DNA from: Planomonospora sp. ID82291
Lineage (GTDB): Bacteria; Actinomycetota; Actinomycetes; Streptosporangiales; Streptosporangiaceae
Direction of reading: 5' to 3'
Assembly (NCBI RefSeq): GCF_015711645.1
Contig: NZ_JABTEX010000001.1
Coordinates: 372,001 to 436,000 of the forward strand
Length of the DNA: 64,000 nt
Both the position numbers and the translations under genes were made by a program. A model generated the notes under the pieces. That model saw nothing but the letters and a program-made list of their open reading frames with translations. It made no database searches and was not told where the DNA came from. Below, piece by piece: positions 57,244 through 64,000 of the stretch (its first letter is position 1; the number at the start of each line of letters is the position of its first letter).

Positions 57244-58911
57244 TCAGAAGCGTGCGGGCTCGGTGTAGACCCCCCACACCCCGCGCAGGGCGTCGCAGAT
57301 CTCGCCCAGGGTGGCCTCGGCGCGGACCGCGTCGAGCATGGCCGGGATCATGTTGCCCTCACCTCGTGCGACCCGGATCATCGCGGCCAGCGCGGCGTCG
57401 ACGGCGCCCTGGTCGCGGGCGGCGCGGCGGGCGGCCAGGATCCGGTTCTGCTCCCGCTCGACCTCGTGGCCGACCCGCAGGATCTCCAGGGGCTCCTCGG
57501 CGGAGGCCGTGTGGCAGTTCACCCCGACGATCCGCTTCTCGCCCTTCTCCAGCTTGCGCTGGTAGTCGAAGGCGGCCTCGGCGATCTCCGACATGAACCA
57601 GCCGTCCTCGATGCCGCGCAGGATCCCCGCGGTCATCGAGCCGTCGGAGCCCATGTCCCGGATCTTCGCGAAGATCGCCTCGGCCTCGGCCTCGATCCGG
57701 TCGGTGAGCGCCTCGACGTACCAGGATCCGCCGAGCGGGTCGGCGACGTTGACGACCTCGGTCTCCTCCATGATCACCTGCTGGGTGCGCAGCGCGATCT
57801 CGGCGGCCTTCTGCGTCGGCAGCGCCAGCACCTCGTCCAGCGCGTTGGTGTGCAGCGAGTTGGTCCCGCCGAGCACGGCCGCGAGCGCCTCGACCGCGGT
57901 GCGGACCACGTTGTTGTACGGCTGCTGCGCGGTCAGCGAGACCCCGGCCGTCTGGGTGTGGAAGCGCAGCCACTGGGCCTTGTCGGTCCTGGCCCCGTAG
58001 ACGTCGCGCAGCCAGCGGGCCCAGATGCGGCGGGCCGCTCGGAACTTGGCGATCTCCTCGAAGAAGTCGATGTGCGCGTCGAAGAAGAACGACAGCCCGG
58101 GGGCGAAGACGTCGACGTCGAGGCCGCGGGACAGGCCGAGCTCCACGTAGCCGAACCCGTCGGCCAGGGTGAACGCCAGCTCCTGCGCGGCCGTGGAGCC
58201 TGCCTCCCTGATGTGGTAGCCGGAGACGCTGAGCGGCTTGTAGGCCGGGATCTCCGCGGCGCAGAACTCCATCAGGTCGCCGATCAGCCGCAGGTGCGGC
58301 CCGGGGGCGAACAGCCACTCCTTCTGCGCGATGTACTCCTTGAAGATGTCGGTCTGCAGCGTGCCGTTGAGCCGGCCGGCCGGCACGCCCTGCCGCTCGG
58401 CCGCGACGACGTACATGCAGAAGATCGGCACGGCGGGACCGCTGATCGTCATGGAGGTCGTGATGTCGCCCAGCGGGATGCCGTCGAACAGCAGGTCCAT
58501 GTCCTGGGCGGAGTCGATCGCCACGCCGCAGTGGCCGACCTCGCCGAGCGAGCGCGGGTCGTCGGAGTCGCGGCCCATGAGCGTCGGCATGTCGAAGGCC
58601 ACGCTCAGCCCGCCGCCGCCGGCTCCCAGGATCATCTTGTAGCGCTCGTTGGTCTGCCGGGCGTTGCCGAACCCGGCGAACTGCCGGATGGTCCACGTCT
58701 TGCCGCGGTAGCCGGTGACGTGCAGGCCCCGGGTGAAGGGGAACTCCCCGGGCCAGCCGATGCGCTCGAAGCGCGGGTCGTCCCCGGGCGGGCCGTAGAC
58801 CGGCTCCACCTCCATGCCGGAGAGCGTCCGGAACTCCGACCCGCGCTTGGCGGCCCGGTCGAACCGCTCCTGCCAGCGCGCCCTGCCCGCCTCGATCTCC
58901 CCGGCGTTCAT
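57244..58911 (-). CDS. Acyl-CoA mutase large subunit (isobutyryl-CoA mutase type)
   Basis: The 555-residue enzyme is the catalytic large subunit of a coenzyme-B12 mutase; it has no C-terminal B12 domain, so it needs a small partner. Substrate-pocket residues are Phe78 in WTIRQFAGFGNARQTNER and Gln196 in EYIAQKEWLF. Methylmalonyl-CoA mutase has Tyr and Arg at these places and isobutyryl-CoA mutase has Phe and Gln, so the latter is favoured. GGGGLSVAFDMPTL and NNVVRTAVEALAAVLGGTNSLHT are intact. ATG at 58911 has GAGGTGGGG upstream. No small subunit is in the window. Confidence 0.88.
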   Translation of the reverse strand: MNAGEIEAGRARWQERFDRAAKRGSEFRTLSGMEVEPVYGPPGDDPRFERIGWPGEFPFTRGLHVTGYRGKTWTIRQFAGFGNARQTNERYKMILGAGGGGLSVAFDMPTLMGRDSDDPRSLGEVGHCGVAIDSAQDMDLLFDGIPLGDITTSMTISGPAVPIFCMYVVAAERQGVPAGRLNGTLQTDIFKEYIAQKEWLFAPGPHLRLIGDLMEFCAAEIPAYKPLSVSGYHIREAGSTAAQELAFTLADGFGYVELGLSRGLDVDVFAPGLSFFFDAHIDFFEEIAKFRAARRIWARWLRDVYGARTDKAQWLRFHTQTAGVSLTAQQPYNNVVRTAVEALAAVLGGTNSLHTNALDEVLALPTQKAAEIALRTQQVIMEETEVVNVADPLGGSWYVEALTDRIEAEAEAIFAKIRDMGSDGSMTAGILRGIEDGWFMSEIAEAAFDYQRKLEKGEKRIVGVNCHTASAEEPLEILRVGHEVEREQNRILAARRAARDQGAVDAALAAMIRVARGEGNMIPAMLDAVRAEATLGEICDALRGVWGVYTEPARF

Positions 58912-59007
58912 GCCCCACCTCTTCCGTCCGGCTCGTGGCCCCGGCCCCTCCCTCGCGGCCCGCGCCCGCCGGTGGGCGGGGGCGGGGCCGGGGAGAGGAC
59001 CCACGGA

Positions 59008-59031
59008 AAATACTAGGACGTCCTAGTATTT
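59008..59031. promoter_or_regulatory. Perfect 24-bp palindrome at the marR stop, upstream of the mutase
   Basis: AAATACTAGGAC (59008-59019) is followed directly by its reverse complement (59020-59031), giving 24 fully symmetric bases. It covers the last codons and stop (59023-59025) of the marR gene and lies about 100-120 bp upstream of the mutase start. On the minus strand TAGTAT inside it is a good -10 box. It looks like a high-affinity operator controlling the mutase gene. Confidence 0.8.
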
Positions 59032-59589
59032 GTTGGCCAGACCGGGAGCGGTGCGCCCGGCCCCGCGCTCGGCGTCGTGCTCGGCCGCGAAGTCCCCCGC
59101 GGCCACCCTGAGGGTCCGGAGCAGGCCGAACAGCTGCTCCAGCTCCGCCTCGCCGTACATCGGCAGCGCGAAGTCGGCGCCCATCAGCGCCTCGGTGGCC
59201 TGGGCCACGACCTCGCGGCCCCGGTCGGTGATCTCCGCCAGCACCCCGCGGCCGTCCCGGGGGTTGCGTCGGCGCCGGACCAGCCCGGCCCGCTCCAGCC
59301 GGCCCACGGTGTTGGTGACGCTCGTCGGGTGCACCATCAGCCGCTCGCCGATCCGCGACAGCGGCAGCGCCCCGGCCCTGCTGAAGGTGAGCAAAACCAG
59401 GGCCTCGTACCTGGCAAAGGTCAAGTCATACGGCTTGAGCAGCGTGTCCAGTTGCGACAGCAGGATCTGGTGCGCTCTCATGATCGAGGTAACCGCGGCC
59501 ATCGCCGACGACGGCCCGAAGCGAGCGCGCCACGTCTGCGCGGCACGCTCGATGGGGTCGAACGGCAGGTTCAGCTGGTCGGTAGCCAC
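59023..59589 (-). CDS. MarR family regulator
   Basis: The 188-residue protein has a MarR winged helix (LLKPYDLTFARYEALVLLTF, then LSRIGERLMVHPTSVTNTVGRLERAGLVRRRRNPRDGR split by the wing) and a C-terminal helix. GTG at 59589 gives the usual length and may be leaderless, from TACCGT seven bases upstream; an ATG at 59628 is a longer option. It is transcribed toward the mutase gene, and the perfect palindrome at its end is a likely own target. Ligands of such proteins are often aromatic or acyl-CoA compounds. Confidence 0.87.
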   Translation of the reverse strand: MATDQLNLPFDPIERAAQTWRARFGPSSAMAAVTSIMRAHQILLSQLDTLLKPYDLTFARYEALVLLTFSRAGALPLSRIGERLMVHPTSVTNTVGRLERAGLVRRRRNPRDGRGVLAEITDRGREVVAQATEALMGADFALPMYGEAELEQLFGLLRTLRVAAGDFAAEHDAERGAGRTAPGLANKY

Positions 59590-59942
59590 GCAGGCTACGG
59601 TAGCGCGACCTCGTCCCGGTTCGCCCATATACGTAGAGTGATCAGACTGGCGGCTTGGCCAAGAACCCGGGCGTGAAACGTCACACTCAGTTATGGTTCC
59701 CACATCGAATGGTGAGGCCGCAGCCAAGTGGCGACGGGGACTCAAGTCCAGCCCGCGGGGGAAGCGGGCGGGACCGGACGCCGAGGGGACCGGCTCCGCA
59801 CATTCACCGCACGGGGGGTGCTTGATGGACGACGATTCGAAGGCGTTCGCACGCCATGCCGACTCCGGCCCGGACTCCGGTCCGGGCTCCGGCGCGGTGG
59901 GTGCGGCGGTGGATGCGGCGCGGGCCCGGCCCGCGCCCTCCC
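59590..59942. other. Divergent intergenic region, 353 bp
   Basis: The gap lies between marR and the next membrane protein. It holds promoter-like AT-rich spots near 59625-59650 and 59690-59705. A reading frame 59693-59950 and a shorter ATG at 59825 exist, but their basic, repetitive products and lack of a ribosome site give little support. Repeats of GACTCCGG/GGGCTCCGG type occur near 59870-59895. Confidence 0.4.
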
Positions 59943-61676
59943 GTGCGTGAGCACAGGGGCGTTTCACGCGAGGAACTCCAGCAGAGCGCGTTGGTGGCGG
60001 TCGCCGTCCTGCTCGTGCTCGGTGTGGTCGCGGCGTGGAGCGTCCTCATTCCCGGTGTCAGCGCCTGGGAGAACATCATCGTCGCGCTCATCGGCTCCCT
60101 GCGCATCACCGGGCCGGTCGCCGCCGCGTTCGCCGCCTGGGTGGCGGTGCGCCGGCGGCGCGCGACCGGCGGCAGGGCCCTGACCACGTGGCAGGCGGTG
60201 CGCGCGCCGCTGGCGATCCTGGTGGTCGTCATGGGCTCCTACACCGCCACGGTGCTGGTCCTGGCGGTCAAGACCATGCTCAGCGAGCAGGCCGGACGGC
60301 TGCTGCCCAGTGGACTGATCATGGGCGTGTCCGGGCTGGCCCTGTACGTCACCATCGGCTGGGTGACCGGATGGCTGCTGCCCTGGACCATCACCCCGGC
60401 GCTCGCCGGCATCGGCTGCTACGCCCTGTTCAGCTGGCTGGCCGACGGCTCGACCTGGGCCGACCGGCTCGCCCCCGCCACGCGGGAGCCGTACGACCTC
60501 TTCCAGGGGCTGAGCGCGGCGGCCTTCACCGACCAGACGCTCTGGCTGCTGGGCGTCAGCTCCGCGCTCCTGCTGGGCTGGGCCGCCATCGTGACCCGCC
60601 AGGCGCTCGTGCTGGCCGCCGCGCTGCTCGCGGTGCTGGCCGCCGGCACCGGCGTCGCCCGGCTGCTCTCCGAGCCGAAGCCGATCGCGATCCAGCGGGT
60701 GGTCTACAGCTGCCAGGAGTGGCCGATCATGGTCTGCGTGCACCCGGGGATGCGCACCGGACTGGACGAGCTGGGCTCGGCGTTCGTCAAGATCGCCTCC
60801 CGGCTGGCGGGCACGCCCGGCGAGTTCTCCCGGGTCGAGCAGCGTCCCCGGCGCGACGACGCCGTCCTGCCCCCGGGCGTGGTCCCCGTCCACGTCGACG
60901 ACCTGTCGGCCGGATTCGCCGACCGGGCGTCCGACGAGTTCGTGGAGAGCCTGGCGGAGGAGTGCGAGGGCACGGTGGCCGACGGGTACCGCGACATCGT
61001 GACGGCCTGGCTGCGCGGCGAACCGCTGCCCGGCGGGCCGCTGCCCGAACACCAGTACGCCGCCGCCTGGTTCTCCGGCCTGACCGAGGCCCAGCGGCGC
61101 GGCTGGCTGCGGCTCTACTACTCCGACTTCACCGGCTGCCGGCTGCAGAGCACCCACTTCGGCGCCCAGACGGCCCAGAGCGGGCAGACGCGCCGGTCGC
61201 GGGCGGAGACTCCGGAGCCCCGGGAGAGCCGGGCGGCCTCCGGCACGCGCAGGACCGGTGAGCCGAAGGGGAGCGGGGAGTCCCGGCGCGAGCGGGCCGG
61301 CGGGCGGACCACCGGCCTCGGGCGGACGGGCCTGGCGGAGGGGACGCCCCGCGCCGGCCAGCTCTACCAGGCGCCCGAGGACGTGCTGTTCGCCCGCCCG
61401 GCCGTCTCCCCCGCCCCGGGAGCGCCCGCCCCGCCGCGCGGACGGCCCGGCCCGGCCGCGGAGGGCGGTTCCCTCCCCCGCCACGACGGCCCCCGGGGCG
61501 GGGAGCCGCGCGGCCAGGGGGACGGCGGGCCGAGGGAGCACCACGGCGGTGGACCGAGGGAGCACCACGGCGGTGAACCGGGCCGGCGGGCGGACGGCAC
61601 GCCGCTCGGGGACATCCGCGACGCGCTCCGGCGGCACCTGCAGGACGTGACCTCCGCGGGCCTTCCGCGGCGATGA
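59943..61676 (+). CDS. Large membrane protein with C-terminal disordered tail
   Basis: The 577-residue protein has six hydrophobic segments (to about residue 235), then an ordered soluble domain (about 240-405) that starts VVYSCQEWPIMVCVHPGMRT and holds several conserved-looking acidic and aromatic positions. The last 170 residues are Gly/Arg/Pro-rich with a short REHHGG repeat, likely disordered. The plan resembles membrane partners of uncharacterised ABC systems in actinomycetes, but no ATPase is adjacent. GTG at 59943 is inferred as start; no ribosome site is seen. Confidence 0.65.
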   Translation: MREHRGVSREELQQSALVAVAVLLVLGVVAAWSVLIPGVSAWENIIVALIGSLRITGPVAAAFAAWVAVRRRRATGGRALTTWQAVRAPLAILVVVMGSYTATVLVLAVKTMLSEQAGRLLPSGLIMGVSGLALYVTIGWVTGWLLPWTITPALAGIGCYALFSWLADGSTWADRLAPATREPYDLFQGLSAAAFTDQTLWLLGVSSALLLGWAAIVTRQALVLAAALLAVLAAGTGVARLLSEPKPIAIQRVVYSCQEWPIMVCVHPGMRTGLDELGSAFVKIASRLAGTPGEFSRVEQRPRRDDAVLPPGVVPVHVDDLSAGFADRASDEFVESLAEECEGTVADGYRDIVTAWLRGEPLPGGPLPEHQYAAAWFSGLTEAQRRGWLRLYYSDFTGCRLQSTHFGAQTAQSGQTRRSRAETPEPRESRAASGTRRTGEPKGSGESRRERAGGRTTGLGRTGLAEGTPRAGQLYQAPEDVLFARPAVSPAPGAPAPPRGRPGPAAEGGSLPRHDGPRGGEPRGQGDGGPREHHGGGPREHHGGEPGRRADGTPLGDIRDALRRHLQDVTSAGLPRR

Positions 61677-61731
61677 CGGGATCCGCGTAGGGTCCAGGTG
61701 AGAAAGCGGCCCCCGCGGGAAGGACACGGCT

Positions 61732-62409
61732 GTGAACGCTCCCCCGGAAGCACCCCCCGAGGTCTCCCCCCCGGCGCCGCGCCGGCGCCGCCTGCGCTTC
61801 CTGGCCGGGCTCCTCGTCGCCGCGGCCCTCCTGGCCGTGGGGGCCAGGGTCGCCTGGTCGTGGCTGGACCCCTTCGGCGAGACCACGGTCGACCGCAGCC
61901 AGCCGGCCCTGCTGCAGTCCATCCACGATCTCAGCCGCTTCGAGGCGGCCACCGGCAACTTCCAGGTCATCGTGGACCTGGAGAAGGACGCCGACTTCCT
62001 GCCCGACGCCCTCAAGGGCACCCGGACCCTCTTCGTCGGAGCGGGCGGCGTCGACGCCTACGTGGACTTCGGCGGCCTGGCCAAGGACGCGCTGACCGTC
62101 TCCCCCGACCGCACCGAGGTCACCGTACGGCTTCCGCGCGCCCAGTTGGAGAAGCCCAACCTCGACAACCGGCGCTCCTACGTCTACGACCAGCAGCGCG
62201 GCCTGTTCGACCGGGTCGGGGAGTTCCTGTCCTCCTCCCCGTCCGACCAGCAGGAGCTCTACGTGCTGGCCGAGAAGAAGATCGCCGAGGCGGCCCTCGC
62301 CAGTGACCTGCGCAACCGCGCCGACCAGAACACCAAGGCGATGCTGCAGGGCATGCTGGGCGGCCTCGGCTTCACGAAGGTGACGGTGAAGTTCTCCGAC
62401 GAGCCCTGA
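61732..62409 (+). CDS. DUF4230 family membrane-anchored protein
   Basis: The 225-residue protein has one N-terminal membrane segment (about 23-43) and an outside domain that matches DUF4230: LLQSIHDLSRFEAATGNFQV, then TLFVGAGGVDAYVDFGGLAKDALTVS and ADQNTKAMLQGMLGGLGFTKV at the end. The family is widely conserved, with unknown function. GTG at 61732 has GGAAGGA upstream. It lies 55 bp after the large membrane protein, possibly in one transcript. Confidence 0.85.
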   Translation: MNAPPEAPPEVSPPAPRRRRLRFLAGLLVAAALLAVGARVAWSWLDPFGETTVDRSQPALLQSIHDLSRFEAATGNFQVIVDLEKDADFLPDALKGTRTLFVGAGGVDAYVDFGGLAKDALTVSPDRTEVTVRLPRAQLEKPNLDNRRSYVYDQQRGLFDRVGEFLSSSPSDQQELYVLAEKKIAEAALASDLRNRADQNTKAMLQGMLGGLGFTKVTVKFSDEP

Positions 62410-62483
62410 CCCGGTGCGCGCTCCGGGCCGGCGGGACCCGCCAGCCGGGCGGGCGAGCGGCTCGTCCCACCCGGCCGAGCCCG

Positions 62484-63431
62484 TCAGCCGAGTGAGGCGA
62501 GCAGTTCGTCCGCCGCCGTGTAGGGGTCGAGCTCGGCGTCCAGGACTCGCGCGGCGAGCGCGTCCAGCCGCCGGTCCCCGTGCAGGTGGGCGAAGCGCGA
62601 GCGGAGCGCGGCCAGGGCGACGGCCTCGATCTCGTCCCGCGCCCTGGCGCGGCGGCGGCGCTCCAGTCCCCCCGACTCCTCCAGGTGCGCCAGGTGCGCG
62701 TCCAGGGCGTCGGCCACGTCCCCGCCGCCCTCGCCCCGGTAGGCCACCGTCGGCACGATCGGCGGTCGCCAGGCCCGCTCGACCAGGGCGAGCATGTTGC
62801 GCAGCTCGCGGACCGTCGCCTGGGCGCCGTCGCGGTCGGCCTTGTTGACCACGAACACGTCCGCGATCTCCAGGATGCCCGCCTTGGCGGCCTGGACGCC
62901 GTCGCCCATGCCCGGGGCGAGCAGCACGACGGTGCTGTCGGCCAGGGAGGCGATGTCCACCTCGGCCTGGCCGACCCCGACCGTCTCGACGAGGATGACC
63001 TCGCACCCGGCGGCCTCCAGCACGCGCAGCGCCTGCGGCGCGGCCCAGGACAGCCCGCCCAGGTGGCCGCGGCTGGCCATGGACCGGATGAACACGCCGG
63101 GGTCGGTGGCGTGGTCCTGCATCCGCACCCGGTCGCCCAGCAGCGCCCCGCCGGTGAACGGCGAGGACGGGTCGACCGCCAGCACGCCGACCGTCCTGCC
63201 GCGCTCGCGGAACGTCCGGACCAGCATCGCGGTGGAGGTGGACTTGCCCACGCCGGGCGAGCCCGTGAGCCCGATGATCCGGGCCCGCCGCGGCCGGGCG
63301 GCGCAGAGCCGCACCAGCTCCGCGGAGATCTCCCGCAGCAGCGGCGAGCCGTTCTCCACCAGGGTGATCAGCCGGGCCACCGCCCGGGGCCGCCCCCGGC
63401 GGACGCCCTCGACCAGGACGTCCAGATCCAT
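62484..63431 (-). CDS. meaB: MeaB-type GTPase, chaperone of B12 acyl-CoA mutase
   Basis: The 315-residue G3E GTPase loads and protects adenosylcobalamin in acyl-CoA mutases. Walker A is GSPGVGKST at residues 57-65. Next are DPSSPFTGGALLGDRVRM, the switch LVETVGVGQAEVDIASLAD and NKADRDGA for guanine. ATG at 63431 has GGAG five bases upstream and matches the family start. A longer frame to 63530 adds 33 residues made of a duplicated 13-residue unit. The client is very likely the mutase encoded at 57244-58911. Confidence 0.93.
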   Translation of the reverse strand: MDLDVLVEGVRRGRPRAVARLITLVENGSPLLREISAELVRLCAARPRRARIIGLTGSPGVGKSTSTAMLVRTFRERGRTVGVLAVDPSSPFTGGALLGDRVRMQDHATDPGVFIRSMASRGHLGGLSWAAPQALRVLEAAGCEVILVETVGVGQAEVDIASLADSTVVLLAPGMGDGVQAAKAGILEIADVFVVNKADRDGAQATVRELRNMLALVERAWRPPIVPTVAYRGEGGGDVADALDAHLAHLEESGGLERRRRARARDEIEAVALAALRSRFAHLHGDRRLDALAARVLDAELDPYTAADELLASLG

Positions 63432-63538
63432 GCCGTCTCCGTCCCGCCGGTCGCGCTGCCCCGGCGCCGCCGATGCGGCCTCCCGGTCGTGCTGCCCTGA
63501 GACCGCCGATGCGGCCTCCCGGTCGTCCATCCCCGCCC

Positions 63539-64000
63539 TCAGACCGAGGGGACGCGGATGATCAGGGCGTCGCCCTGGCCGCCGCCGCCGCACAGGCCCG
63601 CCGCGCCGAGCCCCCCGCCCCGGCGCCGGAGCTCGTGGGCGAGAGCCAGGACGATGCGGGCGCCGGAGGCCCCGATCGGGTGGCCGAGGGCGATGCCGCC
63701 GCCGTTGACGTTGACCTTGTCGAGGGGGACGCCCAGTTCCTTGGCGGACTGCAGGACGACCTGGGCGAACGCCTCGTTGATCTCCAGCAGGTCGAGGTCG
63801 TCCACCGTGAGCCCCTGCTTGCCGAGGGCGTGCCTGATCGCGTTGGCCGGCTGCGACTGCAGCGAGTTGTCCGGCCCGGCCACGTTGCCGTGGGCGCCGA
63901 TCTCGGCCAGCCACTCCAGGCCCAGTTCCTCCGCCTTCGCCTTCGACATCACCACCACCGCGCAGGCGCCGTCGGAGATCTGCGAGGCGGAGCCCGCGGT
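63539..64000 (-). CDS. Acetyl-CoA C-acetyltransferase (thiolase), C-terminal part
   Basis: The 153 visible residues are the end of a thiolase; the frame is open to the right edge. The catalytic His is in [17 protein letters not shown] and the second Cys in [23 protein letters not shown] is also present. The first catalytic Cys lies outside the window. It would make or break acetoacetyl-CoA and related acyl chains, next to meaB, in line with short-chain acyl-CoA metabolism here. Confidence 0.93.
   Translation of the reverse strand, partial: TAGSASQISDGACAVVVMSKAKAEELGLEWLAEIGAHGNVAGPDNSLQSQPANAIRHALGKQGLTVDDLDLLEINEAFAQVVLQSAKELGVPLDKVNVNGGGIALGHPIGASGARIVLALAHELRRRGGGLGAAGLCGGGGQGDALIIRVPSV

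Noticed and set aside
59008..59031. Terminator for marR
   Set aside because: The palindrome has no loop and no T-run; it fits a protein-binding site much better than an RNA hairpin.
59693..59950. Small gene ahead of the large membrane protein
   Set aside because: There is no ribosome site, the product is basic and repetitive, and its end overlaps the next start; not enough support to list as a gene.

Overview
The window is very GC-rich, densely coded DNA with many GTG and TTG starts, four-base start/stop overlaps and several promoters that appear to drive leaderless mRNAs. This points to a high-GC actinomycete. The clpS / DUF2017 / mec / cysO / cysM block, the glycine riboswitch ahead of gcvT, the PadR-controlled DrrAB-type exporter and the FtsX-type exporter beside a NarL-type two-component system would suit a Streptomyces or Streptosporangium relative. 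The genus cannot be fixed from the sequence alone. Two genes are cut by the window: the C-terminal end of a phosphoenolpyruvate-utilising enzyme on the left and a thiolase on the right.

Layout. 1-3000: PEP-utilising enzyme end, then padR and a DrrA/DrrB-type ABC exporter. 3000-8300: urocanate hydratase (histidine catabolism) with an RpiR-type regulator behind it, then a large ABC half-transporter with paired operators upstream. 8270-11120: an accessory-looking patch with a decayed streptomycin-kinase-like gene, a CsbD-like protein, a RelE/Phd toxin-antitoxin pair and two genes of unknown role. 11130-16180: a FadR-type regulator divergent from a Puu-like operon (gamma-glutamyl-amine synthetase, aldehyde dehydrogenase, SDR, gamma-glutamyl hydrolase). 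16270-19560: tandem glycine riboswitch, gcvT, gcvH and sdaA, a glycine-to-serine-to-pyruvate route with glyA absent. 19850-24850: membrane glycosyltransferase-like protein, two alkaline-shock-type membrane proteins, a PLP amino-acid deaminase/aldolase, a DUF3618 protein and a Bcp peroxiredoxin. 24880-25560: a relatively AT-rich insert holding an HNH endonuclease fused end-to-end with an unusual tRNA. 25680-31870: a membrane protein, then a two-component system with its MacB/FtsX-like exporter, closed by a long terminator.

32100-33340: a possible broken small peptide gene and a papain-fold deamidase toxin with its YrhB/Imm35-type immunity gene. 33560-41680: a sulfite-oxidase-like molybdoenzyme, rdgB, rph, a metallo-hydrolase, murI, a thioesterase and a DUF3352 protein. 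41770-44690: the CysO-dependent cysteine synthesis operon with clpS at its head. 44720-46600: pncB and pncA for NAD salvage. 46600-53560: a heptad-repeat coiled-coil protein, a helicase, an MFS exporter coupled to a secreted zinc protease, and a DUF3039 protein. 53730-64000: YqgE, malic enzyme, a thioredoxin-TPR protein, an isobutyryl-CoA-mutase-type large subunit, a MarR regulator with a perfect palindrome, two membrane-associated proteins, MeaB and a thiolase. The last set suggests branched or odd-chain acyl-CoA metabolism, with MeaB protecting the B12 mutase.

The most unusual item is the HNH-tRNA unit. The endonuclease stop codon lies inside a 73-nt tRNA that has a UAG (leucine) anticodon but the short variable loop of a class I tRNA. 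Other points to follow up are the perfect 24-bp palindrome at the marR end, the CysO protein with a two-residue tail after its Gly-Gly, and a hairpin that could hide the ribosome binding site of the zinc protease.
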